This document shows, piece by piece, positions 1 through 7,285 of a DNA stretch of 9,881 nucleotides. Location: contig SXYE01000081.1 of the NCBI GenBank assembly GCA_005789325.1, positions 1 to 9,881 on the forward strand, in the 5' to 3' direction. Each line of letters starts with the position of its first letter. The first letter of the stretch is position 1. Below the pieces are notes generated by a model. That model did not search any database and was not told the DNA's origin. It saw only the letters and a list, made by a program, of their open reading frames with translations. The DNA is from Actinomycetota bacterium (GTDB lineage Bacteria; Actinomycetota; Actinomycetes; S36-B12; UBA5976). A program made the position numbers and the translations under genes.

Positions 1-375
1 CCAATATTCAAAGAGCCATCCCCAAACTGAAAAAATTACTAGTCCCAAGCCTAGTAGCAAAATCCACACCGCAAAAATTAATCCTAAAAAAGTTACTCCT
101 GTGGCAACTGCCACAATCAAGGGCCACCATGAGTGAGGTGAATAAAAACCGTAATCTGACGGTGCTTCATTTTGTTCACCTTGTGCATTGTCTTCTGGCT
201 GATAGCCGAGTCTGTTTTGAGTGAATAGTAAATAAAACGCAATTAATACTGCCAAACCTCCAGTTAGTACCAATGCAGTTGTGCCCACTGGTTCGCGTGA
301 AACTACGAAGTAAATTGCACCAACGACGAAATAAAATAGTCCACCATAAAGAAATAAAAATCCACCAGATTTCAT
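1..375 (-). CDS. ctaF: Cytochrome c oxidase subunit IV (CtaF), C-terminal end cut by window edge
   Basis: CtaF is the small actinobacterial subunit of the aa3 cytochrome c oxidase in the cytoplasmic membrane; it stabilises the complex and has no known catalytic residues. The 125 visible residues, translated from the minus strand, show two hydrophobic segments (about 6-25 and 32-51), a polar acidic loop (55-75), the family motif FYSPHSWWPL (77-86) and two more membrane segments (about 84-122), ending in GWLFEYW at the edge. Actinobacterial CtaF proteins are about 130-140 residues, so only the last few residues are probably missing. The ATG at 375 directly abuts the ctaD stop codon (TAA, 378-376), and an AGGAAA ribosome site lies about 10 nt upstream inside ctaD. 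It is therefore co-translated with ctaD and transcribed from the ctaC promoter. The identification is firm because of the SPHSWWP motif and the operon context. Confidence 0.95.
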   Translation of the reverse strand, partial: MKSGGFLFLYGGLFYFVVGAIYFVVSREPVGTTALVLTGGLAVLIAFYLLFTQNRLGYQPEDNAQGEQNEAPSDYGFYSPHSWWPLIVAVATGVTFLGLIFAVWILLLGLGLVIFSVWGWLFEYW

Positions 376-2097
376 TTAATTTCTTTTTCCTAACACTGGC
401 CCACCAATGGTGTCGTCCAGGAAATTTTGTCGCACCGGTGCATCTGAGTCAGCTAATTCTGGGTGTGCTGCATCAAAGGCTGGGCGCTCAGAACGAATTC
501 TTGGCAGTTCATTGAAATTGTGTCTTGGTGGTGGACATGATGTTGCCCATTCCAAACTCATTCCCCAACCCCATGGATCATTTACTTTTACTAAAGGTGC
601 ACTACGCCAAGTTTTGTAAACATTCCACAAGAAGAACAAAGTGGATCCACCTAATAGGAAGGCTCCTATTGAAGAAACAGTATTTCCGAAAGTGAAACCA
701 TCACTTGCTAAGTAATCTGAGTATCTTCTAGGCATGCCCTTAATGCCTAGCCAATGCTGGATTAAAAATGTGACTTGAAAGCCAATAAACAAAGTCCAGA
801 AATGAATTTTACCGATTGAGTCATCCAGCATTCTGCCGGTGAATTTTGGCCACCAGAAATAAAATCCTGCAAACATGGCAAAAACTACTGTGCCAAATAC
901 TGTGTAGTGAAAATGTGCCACCACAAAATATGAATCTGACACGTGGAAATCTATTGGTGGCATGGCAAGCATTACTCCAGTTAGTCCACCAATTAGAAAT
1001 GTGATCAAAAATCCGATCACAAATAACATTGGTGTTTCAAACGAGATAGATCCTCGCCACATTGTGCCAATCCAGTTGAAGAATTTAACTCCAGTTGGTA
1101 CAGCAATCAACATTGTGGTTAAAGCAAAAAATGGCAACGAAACAGCACCCGTGACATACATATGATGTGCCCACACCGCCACTGATAGACCAGCTATGGC
1201 AATAGTTGCAAAGACTAATCCTTTGTAACCAAAGACTGGTTTTCTACTAAATACTGGAATTACTTCACTAATGATTCCAAAAAATGGTAAAGCAATGATG
1301 TAAACCTCAGGATGTCCAAAGAACCAGAAAAGGTGTTGCCACAAAATTGCTCCACCATTTGCTGCTTCAAATACTTGGGAGTTAAAAGTTCTATCAACTT
1401 GCAAGACAATTAAAGATGCAGCTAATACTGGAAACGCCATCAATACCAAAACACTCGTTAACAAAATTGTCCAGGTAAATATTGGCAGCCTAAACATAAC
1501 CATGCCTGGTGCACGCATTGTCAAAATTGTGGTTACAAAGTTTACCGAGCCAAGAATTGTTCCCAAACCACCAATAGTTAAACCAATGATCCAAAGATCA
1601 GCGCCAACTGTCGGGGAATTTACCGCGTTTGAAAGTGGGGCGTAAGCAAACCAACCAAAACTTGCTGCACCATCTGGAGTCAAAAATCCTGCAACAACAA
1701 TCAAACTTCCGACTAAATAAAGGTAGTAACCCAGAAGATTTAATCTTGGGAAAGAAACATCGGGTGCACCTATTTGAAGTGGCATAATTGCATTTGCAAA
1801 TGCGGCAAAAAGTGGTGTTGCAAAAAGAAATAACATAATGGTTCCATGCATGGTAAACATTTGGTTGTACTGCTCATTAGAGATAAATTGCAAACCAGGT
1901 CTTGCTAACTCAGCTCGAATAACCATGGCCATAGCGCCTGCGAACATGAAAAATATAAATGAAGTAATGAAATATAGATTTCCAATAACTTTTGGATCAG
2001 TTGAGGTCATCCATTTAACAATGGTCCGACCCATCGTGTTCTTTTTTACCTGATATGCATGTGAAGAAACTGTTGGCTCATTATCCAGAAGTGTCAT
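376..2097 (-). CDS. ctaD: Cytochrome c oxidase subunit I (CtaD), aa3 type
   Basis: This is the catalytic subunit of the terminal oxidase, which reduces O2 to water and pumps protons. At 573 residues it has the normal length for actinobacterial CtaD, with many hydrophobic segments consistent with 12 membrane helices and a polar C-terminal tail of about 60 residues. Visible ligands are H84 (FTMHGT, low-spin heme a), H395 and H397 (VAHFHYT, heme a3 and heme a), and the CuB ligands H262, H311 and H312. H262 and Y266 sit in GHPEVYI, the expected cross-linked His-Tyr pair, with the proton-path glutamate E264 between them. D113 (GAPDVSFPR) marks the D channel and K338 (PTGVKFF) the K channel, so this is an A1-type heme-copper oxidase. 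The ATG at 2097 follows the ctaC stop by 4 nt, with GGGAG about 9 nt upstream inside ctaC. M22 is an alternative start but has no better ribosome site. Confidence 0.97.
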   Translation of the reverse strand: MTLLDNEPTVSSHAYQVKKNTMGRTIVKWMTSTDPKVIGNLYFITSFIFFMFAGAMAMVIRAELARPGLQFISNEQYNQMFTMHGTIMLFLFATPLFAAFANAIMPLQIGAPDVSFPRLNLLGYYLYLVGSLIVVAGFLTPDGAASFGWFAYAPLSNAVNSPTVGADLWIIGLTIGGLGTILGSVNFVTTILTMRAPGMVMFRLPIFTWTILLTSVLVLMAFPVLAASLIVLQVDRTFNSQVFEAANGGAILWQHLFWFFGHPEVYIIALPFFGIISEVIPVFSRKPVFGYKGLVFATIAIAGLSVAVWAHHMYVTGAVSLPFFALTTMLIAVPTGVKFFNWIGTMWRGSISFETPMLFVIGFLITFLIGGLTGVMLAMPPIDFHVSDSYFVVAHFHYTVFGTVVFAMFAGFYFWWPKFTGRMLDDSIGKIHFWTLFIGFQVTFLIQHWLGIKGMPRRYSDYLASDGFTFGNTVSSIGAFLLGGSTLFFLWNVYKTWRSAPLVKVNDPWGWGMSLEWATSCPPPRHNFNELPRIRSERPAFDAAHPELADSDAPVRQNFLDDTIGGPVLGKRN

Positions 2098-2101
2098 TTA
2101 A

Positions 2102-2929
2102 TTATTCTCCCTTGCATGCTGGTAATTCTGGATTACCTAAGCAATCTGGATTACCTTTAGTGTCTACTTTTCCTGATGTTAAAGCACCTACTTGACCTGC
2201 GGCCCTTAAATCGGCAAGGTGCTGTTCAAACTCAGCCCTTGGTACAACTTTTACATTGAATAGCATTCGCGAATGATCAACTCCACAAAGCTCGGCACAT
2301 TTTCCTACAAACTCACCAGACTTAGTGGGGGTTAATTCAAAAGCGTTTAAACGGCCTGGAATAACATCCATTTTCATTAAAAATGCAGGTATCCAGAATG
2401 AATGAATAACATCTGGGGAAGTTAATTCAAATTTAACTTTCTCATCAACTGGTAGATACAAAGTTGGTGGAAGAGCAGGTGTTCCAATTTCATACACACC
2501 AGCCTCTTTGTAATTGAATGCCCATGACCATCTAAATCCCACAACATTGACGGTGTGTTTTTGTTCACCAGTCAATTTAATAATAGTGCTTTGATCGCGA
2601 GCAGTAAAAAAGAATAATCCAAGCACAATTACAAATGGGACAATTGTGTAAAGAATTTCTAAAGGTATGTTGTAACGAGTTTGTTTTGGAACATCTTGAT
2701 CACTTCTGCGTCGATAAAGTATTAAAGCTGCAAACAATAATCCCAAAACTAGAATCGCAACGGCAATGGCCACAATCCAAGTTCCTTGCCACAGATTTAA
2801 AATTGTGACACCTTCAGTGGTTACTGGTTCAGGAAAACCGATGCGAAGAGCTTCTTCTTGAGAGGCCTTAGAGCAGGCTGAAATGAAAAGTGTCGGGGCT
2901 AGAAGTGCCAGACCAGCAACTTTGCGCAC
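2102..2929 (-). CDS. ctaC: Cytochrome c oxidase subunit II (CtaC), CuA-containing lipoprotein
   Basis: This subunit receives electrons from cytochrome c (in actinobacteria, from the bcc complex) through its extracytoplasmic CuA centre and passes them to CtaD. I chose the GTG at 2929 because AAAAGG lies 5 nt upstream and the protein then begins with a clean lipoprotein signal (MRKVAGL...FISAC, lipobox Cys19). The frame stays open to 3208, but that extension is hydrophilic and overlaps the divergent gene. The product is 275 residues. Membrane segments are at about 43-71 and 88-110, followed by a cupredoxin domain with the full CuA set: H176 (DVIHSFW), C211, E213 and C215 (CAELC), H219 and M222 (GVDHSRM). 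The C-terminal tail carries two extra cysteines, C263 and C272. It is the first gene of the ctaC-ctaD-ctaF operon. Confidence 0.95.
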   Translation of the reverse strand: MRKVAGLALLAPTLFISACSKASQEEALRIGFPEPVTTEGVTILNLWQGTWIVAIAVAILVLGLLFAALILYRRRSDQDVPKQTRYNIPLEILYTIVPFVIVLGLFFFTARDQSTIIKLTGEQKHTVNVVGFRWSWAFNYKEAGVYEIGTPALPPTLYLPVDEKVKFELTSPDVIHSFWIPAFLMKMDVIPGRLNAFELTPTKSGEFVGKCAELCGVDHSRMLFNVKVVPRAEFEQHLADLRAAGQVGALTSGKVDTKGNPDCLGNPELPACKGE

Positions 2930-2934
2930 GAAAA

Positions 2935-2940
2935 CCTTTT
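2935..2940 (-). promoter_or_regulatory. Ribosome binding site deciding the ctaC start
   Basis: On the minus strand AAAAGG lies 5 nt before the GTG at 2929. It supports this GTG over the upstream in-frame ATG at 3208 and places the lipoprotein signal at the N-terminus. Confidence 0.6.
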
Positions 2941-2943
2941 CTG

Positions 2944-2982
2944 TTGAAATTGCACTGTATATATAGAGATTAGTGCACTCAA
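2944..2982. promoter_or_regulatory. Divergent promoter/operator region between ctaC and the desulfurase-like gene
   Basis: The 92-bp gap between the two divergent genes holds an AT-rich core (TATATATAG, 2958-2966). For ctaC on the minus strand, a possible -35 TTGAGT (2982-2977) and -10 TATACA (2961-2956) are separated by 15 bp, a suboptimal spacing. On the plus strand TTGAAA (2944-2949) could be a -35 for the opposite gene, without a convincing -10. The hexamer TGCACT (2951-2956) recurs inverted as AGTGCA (2972-2977) and flanks the AT core, as an operator might. The promoter hexamers are weak and assigned by eye. Confidence 0.35.
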
Positions 2983-3021
2983 GGCGCTGTGAGGAAAACA
3001 AGGGCAAGTAACGTTTGACAC

Positions 3022-4152
3022 ATGTCTGCCAGCACAAGTGCACATACGCACAATTTCGACACTTTAAGTTCTCACCCAATTCATCCTGCTGCAAAAAAAG
3101 CTTTGAGTTCTCTTCCCGACTATGCCTTCCTTGACCCAACCAAGCTTTACCACGATTCACGATCTGCTCGAATACTTCTAGATAGTGCCAGAGCATCCAT
3201 TGCCGCACGCTTAAAAGTAAATGCTGATGAAGTCTCCTTTATTCCCTCAGGAAATGCAGGTCTTGATTTAACAATTAGTGGTTTGATTAATTCATTGAGC
3301 AACAAAACGATTGTTTACTCCGCCGTTGAACAAAAAGCACTAATTGAAAGAATTAAAAGTTTTGAAAACTATGAAATTTCTGTAAATAATTATGCCCGGA
3401 TAAACGAGAAAGAATTCATTGAGACTCTTGAAAAAATAAAACCAGGTTTAGCGGTATTGCAATTTTCTAACCACGAGGTTGGAACGCAGCAACCTATAAA
3501 TCCGATTTACAAAAAATGTCAAGAATTAAATATTCCCCTATTCGTTGATGCAACTATGACCGCAGGTTTAGTAAACCTAGGCTTGGATTGGGATGCACTG
3601 TTATTAAAACCTGCCACCTGGGGATCCCCAATTGGAATTGATGTCTTAGTTGTTAAAAGAAGTGCCAGATTTAAATCAATTCTTTTAGATGATGGTCGAG
3701 AAAATCATAAATTCTCTAACAATGTTTCAATACCTCATGCTGTAGCAATTGGGGCCAGCTTTGAAGCAATAACTTCAACTCGTTCAGAAACAGCTAAAGC
3801 TTTAGGAAATCTCATAACAGAATTAAGGCAATTGCTTTCAAGTAATCTTGATATAACTCTCTTAGGGGACCCTGTGGCAAGACTGCCACATGTTTTGGCT
3901 GCAGTTATAAAAGATATTGATGCCGAATCTTTAGTTAACAATCTAAGTAAAAAAGGGTTTGCAATTTCAAGTGGTTCTTCTTGCACCCCTGATCAAATTA
4001 AACCTTCTCATGTTTTAGCTGCTATGGGATTTGGTGAACAAACCAGTATCAGAATTTCTCTTCCCTTTGATGCTCAATCAATAGACATCTTAGATTTTGT
4101 TTCTGCCTTTACTAGTTCAATTCAGGAAGTAAAAGCAGCTGGTGGAATCTAA
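3022..4152 (+). CDS. Cysteine desulfurase-like (aminotransferase class V) protein, apparently lacking the PLP lysine
   Basis: The 376-residue protein follows the NifS/IscS fold from end to end. PSGNAG (75-80) matches the TSGATE phosphate-binding turn, SNHEVGTQQP (149-158) the NNEIGxxQP motif, and FVDAT (174-178) contains the PLP-ring aspartate D176. SSGSSCTP (316-323) is the mobile catalytic loop with C321, and RISLP (344-348) the substrate-carboxylate arginine R344. Two key residues differ. Where IscS has the Schiff-base lysine (SxHKxxGPKG), this protein reads KPATWGSPIG (196-205), with T199 in the lysine position. The PLP-stacking histidine after the conserved glutamate is Q104. K196 lies three residues away and is the only nearby lysine. 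It may be a sulfur-handling protein with altered chemistry or a non-catalytic relative. The ATG at 3022 has no good Shine-Dalgarno (nearest AGGG 18 nt upstream). It is divergent from ctaC and overlaps aat by 4 nt. The fold is sure; the reaction is not. Confidence 0.85.
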   Translation: MSASTSAHTHNFDTLSSHPIHPAAKKALSSLPDYAFLDPTKLYHDSRSARILLDSARASIAARLKVNADEVSFIPSGNAGLDLTISGLINSLSNKTIVYSAVEQKALIERIKSFENYEISVNNYARINEKEFIETLEKIKPGLAVLQFSNHEVGTQQPINPIYKKCQELNIPLFVDATMTAGLVNLGLDWDALLLKPATWGSPIGIDVLVVKRSARFKSILLDDGRENHKFSNNVSIPHAVAIGASFEAITSTRSETAKALGNLITELRQLLSSNLDITLLGDPVARLPHVLAAVIKDIDAESLVNNLSKKGFAISSGSSCTPDQIKPSHVLAAMGFGEQTSIRISLPFDAQSIDILDFVSAFTSSIQEVKAAGGI

Positions 4153-4814
4153 AACGCAGGAGTTGTATTCATAACTTCTGGCAAGAGTGAAATGTATTTT
4201 GCTCTACTAATTTTTATCACTCCCATTGATTTCAAGTGAGGGGTTTGCCATTGAACATCAAAGATTCTTTCTCCCCCAGCTTCTTTCAATTGATTAACCA
4301 AATAGACCATCGCAGTTTTGGAAGCATCAGTTTCTTTATGAAACATTGATTCTCCGGCAAATAAACCATTGACTTCCACTCCATAAAGCCCGCCTACTAG
4401 TTCATCTTTCTTATTCCACACTTCAACAGAATGCACATAACCTAGATCAAACAGCTTTTTATAGGCGATTTTTATATCTTTATTTATCCATCCTTTAGGT
4501 CTTTTATCATCTCCACAGCCTTCAATTACAGCATCAAAGTCTTGATCAAATGTCACAAAGTATTTCTTCATTGATTTCTTTAACGAACTTGAAATGTTGA
4601 TTTTGTCTAATGGCAAAATGCCTCTTTGTAGGGGTGACCACCAACCAATTTCTCTTTTGTTTTCTATTTGAAGGTGCATAGGAAATATGCCGTGCTTATA
4701 GGAATCAATTAAGGTTTCGGGTTTTAAATCTGCCCCTAATGTGACTAAGTCATCTTTGGGCATTTGTTCTGGAGTAGGAAAATCCCAGACCGAAGCATCA
4801 AGCGGTGTGGGCAT
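4149..4814 (-). CDS. aat: Leucyl/phenylalanyl-tRNA--protein transferase (Aat)
   Basis: Aat adds Leu or Phe from charged tRNA to proteins with N-terminal Lys or Arg, marking them for ClpS/ClpAP-type degradation in the cytoplasm. The 221-residue length fits the short bacterial form. Motifs in order are GADL (27-30), GIFPM (42-46), WWSP (58-61), KGWI (107-110), HSVEVW (128-133), LVGGLYGV (139-146), GESMF (154-158, with E155 matching the catalytic-site glutamate) and FDVQWQTPHL (185-194, containing D186 and Q188, equivalent to the DCQ catalytic motif). The usual Cys after the aspartate is Val here. The ATG at 4814 lies 6 nt after the adenosine kinase stop, with AGG about 9 nt upstream inside that gene, so the two are translationally linked. 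Its TAG lies inside the last codons of the convergent desulfurase-like gene. Confidence 0.95.
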   Translation of the reverse strand: MPTPLDASVWDFPTPEQMPKDDLVTLGADLKPETLIDSYKHGIFPMHLQIENKREIGWWSPLQRGILPLDKINISSSLKKSMKKYFVTFDQDFDAVIEGCGDDKRPKGWINKDIKIAYKKLFDLGYVHSVEVWNKKDELVGGLYGVEVNGLFAGESMFHKETDASKTAMVYLVNQLKEAGGERIFDVQWQTPHLKSMGVIKISRAKYISLLPEVMNTTPAF

Positions 4815-4820
4815 GATTTG

Positions 4821-5804
4821 TTACCTAACTAAATGTTTTTTTACTTCGTCTGCTGCAGTATCACCGTAAAAGTCTTTGAATCTATTTACAAATTCTTCAT
4901 TAGTAAATGAATACTCTTGGGTTCCCACAGTTTCAATTACATAAGTTGCCAACATAGAACCAACTTGGGCACATCTTTCTGGACCCAATCCCCATGAATG
5001 TGCGGCAACATAACCTGCTCTAAAAGAATCACCAACACCTGTTGGATCAATTCTTTCTGATTCAGGCGGGCACGCAACCGTGGCAATGGTTTCACTTTTA
5101 CTTTGGATTCGTGCACCTTTTGCACCAAGTGTGGTAACCACTGTGCCAACGCGTTTCATTAATTCATCAGTGTTCCAACCAACTTTTTTCTCAATCAAAG
5201 AAGATTCATATTCGTTCATAAACAAATAAGTAGCACCATCAATTAGTTTTGCGATCTGCTTGCCATCCATGCGTGCCATCTGTTGTGATGGATCTGCAAT
5301 AAAAGCAATTCCTCGCTGTTTAGCTTCTTCGGTGTGCTTAATCATTGCCTCAGGATCACTTGGGCCAATGAAAACAAAATCAATTTTTCCAACCCTATTA
5401 ATTACTGGTCCAAGTTCAATGAGGTTTGATTCACTCATTGCTCCTGGATAAAAGGAAGCAATTTGGTTAGCAACTTCATCTGTGGTGCACACAAATCTTG
5501 CTGTGTGTTTATCTTGGCTGTAATGAATTGATTCACAATCAACATTGTGTCTTTCTAACCAAGATCTGTATTCAGCAAAATCTTTTCCCACAGCCCCAAC
5601 CAAAATTGGTCGAAGCCCCATCTTGCCCATAGAAAATGCAACGTTAGCTCCCACGCCACCACGTCTTATTTGTAAATCATCAACCAAAAAAGATAACGAA
5701 ACATGATCTAATTTGTCAGCAACTAAAGAGTCAGTGAATTTTCCTGGAAAGCGCATTAAATGATCGGTGGCTATGGAGCCAGTGATTGCAATATTCAAAG
5801 TCAC
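4821..5804 (-). CDS. adoK: Adenosine kinase, PfkB/ribokinase family (AdoK-like)
   Basis: This PfkB-family kinase is 327 residues long. It is strikingly similar, from memory, to M. tuberculosis AdoK/Rv2202c: the start ITGSIATDHLMRFPG (7-21), then VSLSFLVDDL (35-44), GG at 49-50, HTARFVCTTD (100-109), ASFYPGAMSE (116-125), DPSQQMAR (171-178) and DPTGVGDSF (253-261) are shared. D259 of the last motif is the catalytic base and the preceding glycines form the anion hole. Mycobacterial AdoK phosphorylates adenosine to AMP for purine salvage, which is the likely function here; database transfer may only say carbohydrate kinase. The start is a GTG at 5804 with no Shine-Dalgarno. A TATTCT hexamer ends 8 nt upstream, which would suit a leaderless transcript. 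The ErpA-like gene ends 39 nt upstream and aat begins 6 nt downstream. Function confidence is high for the family and moderate for the substrate. Confidence 0.9.
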   Translation of the reverse strand: MTLNIAITGSIATDHLMRFPGKFTDSLVADKLDHVSLSFLVDDLQIRRGGVGANVAFSMGKMGLRPILVGAVGKDFAEYRSWLERHNVDCESIHYSQDKHTARFVCTTDEVANQIASFYPGAMSESNLIELGPVINRVGKIDFVFIGPSDPEAMIKHTEEAKQRGIAFIADPSQQMARMDGKQIAKLIDGATYLFMNEYESSLIEKKVGWNTDELMKRVGTVVTTLGAKGARIQSKSETIATVACPPESERIDPTGVGDSFRAGYVAAHSWGLGPERCAQVGSMLATYVIETVGTQEYSFTNEEFVNRFKDFYGDTAADEVKKHLVR

Positions 5805-5843
5805 AAAAACTAAGAATACTGATTATTTAACTAATTGGGAGAT

Positions 5844-6191
5844 TTAGTGGAAAGAATCACCGCACGCACAGGATCCCCCGGCGTTTGGATTATCAATTGT
5901 GAAACCTTGCTTCTCAATAGTGTCAACAAAATCAATAGTTGCACCCATTAGATAAGGAACACTCATTTTATCTACGACTACTTTGACTCCACCAAAATCA
6001 TGTGTGTCATCTCCTTCTAGGGAGCGATCATCAAAAAATAATTGGTAACGCATGCCTGAGCATCCACCTGGTTGCACTGCAATTCGAAGAGCTAAATCAT
6101 CTCTTCCTTCTTGACTAAGAAGGGTACGCACTTTTGTGGTTGCAACATCTGTTAATAAAACACCCTGGGTGTTTGTGGTCTCTGCCGACAT
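5844..6191 (-). CDS. erpA: Iron-sulfur cluster insertion protein, ErpA/HesB (A-type) family
   Basis: A-type carriers hold an Fe-S cluster and deliver it to apo-enzymes in the cytoplasm. The protein has 115 residues, the usual family length, and the three invariant cysteines: C44 in PGGCSGMRY (41-49), and C108 and C110 in GGSCACGDSF (105-114). The 44-49 turn and the C-terminal CxC-G signature define the family. It corresponds in sequence and neighbourhood to M. tuberculosis Rv2204c. The ATG at 6191 has a strong site, AAGGAAG, 5 nt upstream (6203-6197 on the minus strand). It lies 36 nt after the glycerate kinase stop and 39 nt before adenosine kinase. Likely clients near by are NadA, a [4Fe-4S] enzyme encoded on the other strand. 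The symbol erpA is by family; some annotators would write only HesB/IscA. Confidence 0.93.
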   Translation of the reverse strand: MSAETTNTQGVLLTDVATTKVRTLLSQEGRDDLALRIAVQPGGCSGMRYQLFFDDRSLEGDDTHDFGGVKVVVDKMSVPYLMGATIDFVDTIEKQGFTIDNPNAGGSCACGDSFH

Positions 6192-6227
6192 GATTACTTC
6201 CTTTCCTTCACTATCTATATTGCCACG

Positions 6228-7256
6228 TTATTGCGACCATGTCCTGCTGACCCGCTCCGCGAGGAAAACCAGGGCCATAAATGGATCTTCGGGTAATTCT
6301 TCGCCTTCTTCAATGCAGCCATAAGCCCCAACAATTCCAGCTGCTGCCAATTCTCTTTTCCCAGCAATAACTTGACCACAAAGTGCTAAACAAGAAATTG
6401 CACTTTCATTAGCAATTCCTGCAACACCGGTGATCACTTTTCCTCTTAAAGTTTGCCAGTCAAGTTTTCCTTCACCAGTTATTACTAAATCACTATTTGT
6501 TATCTCATTTGCTAGATCAAAAGATTCTGTAACAAGTTCTAAACCACTGACTCTATTTGCACCAAGTGCCATAAGAGCAAACCCAATTCCTCCCCCCGCT
6601 CCTGCTCCAAGCATTTGGGAGGCATCTTTGTTGTCTTTACGTTTGGGTGTGCTTTGCGCTAATTGCTCATGTTTTTTTTCTAATTCTTCAATTAATTCTT
6701 TACTAGCACCCTTTTGTTCACCAAATCCTTTTGCGGCGCCTCTATTACCTAGTAATAAAACATCAACATCTGTTGCTGCCACAAGTTCAACATCACTTAG
6801 TTTTTCTTTCTCAACGGTTTCTAGGATTCCAGCACCACCATCAATAGAAGCAGTTCCACCAACGCCCACAAATATTGTTTGACAACCTTGTTGCACCGCA
6901 ATATTTATTAGTTCACCAATTCCTTTGGAAGTGTATTTATCAGGAGTTCGAGGCTGTTTGGTTATAAATTGTGGACCAACAATTAAATGAGATTCAATGT
7001 AGGCAGTTTTACCAACCACCAAAATTGGGGCTGTAATTGTTGTACCTTCTAAGCCGGTTATTTGATGATGACTTTTATTTCCGCCAAAGCCAAATTCGAT
7101 GGCATCAATAAACCCAGGACCGCCATCACTCATGGGTGCTAAAAAGAAATCAGCTTTTGAGGTTTTTTCCCAACCGGTTTTAATTGCTAATGCTGCTTGG
7201 GCAGCAGTCAAGGTACCGGTAAATGAGTCAGGAGCAATAACTATGCGCACTCGCAC
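6228..7256 (-). CDS. glxK: Glycerate kinase (GlxK/GarK family)
   Basis: Glycerate kinase phosphorylates D-glycerate with ATP (2-phosphoglycerate is the product in the GarK class), feeding glyoxylate or sugar-acid carbon into glycolysis. The 342 residues carry the family blocks: IAPDSFTGTLTA (7-18), PMSDGGPGF (41-49), GVGGTASIDGGAG (131-143), ATDVDVLLLG (161-170), FGEQKGA (178-184), GAGAGGGIGFAL (217-228) and DLVITGEGKLDWQTLRGK (256-273). A lysine-rich stretch (186-210) precedes the glycine-rich loop. The start is uncertain: GTG at 7256 gives MRVRIVIAPDSF, while GTG at 7250 gives the shorter MRIVIAPDSF seen in most homologs. Neither has a Shine-Dalgarno. It is the first gene of the probable glxK-erpA-adoK-aat operon and is divergent from nadA across 29 bp. 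M. tuberculosis Rv2205c is the syntenic counterpart. Confidence 0.92.
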   Translation of the reverse strand: MRVRIVIAPDSFTGTLTAAQAALAIKTGWEKTSKADFFLAPMSDGGPGFIDAIEFGFGGNKSHHQITGLEGTTITAPILVVGKTAYIESHLIVGPQFITKQPRTPDKYTSKGIGELINIAVQQGCQTIFVGVGGTASIDGGAGILETVEKEKLSDVELVAATDVDVLLLGNRGAAKGFGEQKGASKELIEELEKKHEQLAQSTPKRKDNKDASQMLGAGAGGGIGFALMALGANRVSGLELVTESFDLANEITNSDLVITGEGKLDWQTLRGKVITGVAGIANESAISCLALCGQVIAGKRELAAAGIVGAYGCIEEGEELPEDPFMALVFLAERVSRTWSQ

Positions 7257-7285
7257 AGATTAGTAGAACGTGACACCATTGGTAT
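7257..7285. promoter_or_regulatory. Very short divergent intergenic region, glycerate kinase / nadA
   Basis: Only 29 bp separate the two divergent starts, so each promoter must overlap the opposite gene or be shared. No purine-rich ribosome site precedes either start. TACTAAT on the minus strand and TAGAAC (7264-7269) on the plus strand are possible -10 elements, but no -35 stands out. The layout suggests leaderless or near-leaderless mRNAs; this is inference. Confidence 0.3.

Noticed and set aside
3015..3020. TTGACA, a perfect -35 hexamer just before the ATG at 3022
   Set aside because: It lies directly against the start codon, so a promoter using it would start inside the gene; no -10 was seen at the right distance.
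2930..3208. 93-residue N-terminal extension of CtaC from the ATG at 3208
   Set aside because: It is hydrophilic, overlaps the divergent desulfurase-like gene and would bury the lipoprotein signal; the GTG at 2929 has a ribosome site.
4937..5149. 70-codon open frame on the minus strand
   Set aside because: Different frame within the adenosine kinase gene, which has all family motifs.
6430..6882. 150-codon open frame on the plus strand
   Set aside because: It lies antisense inside the well-supported glycerate kinase gene and its Ser/Pro-rich product looks like a frame shadow.
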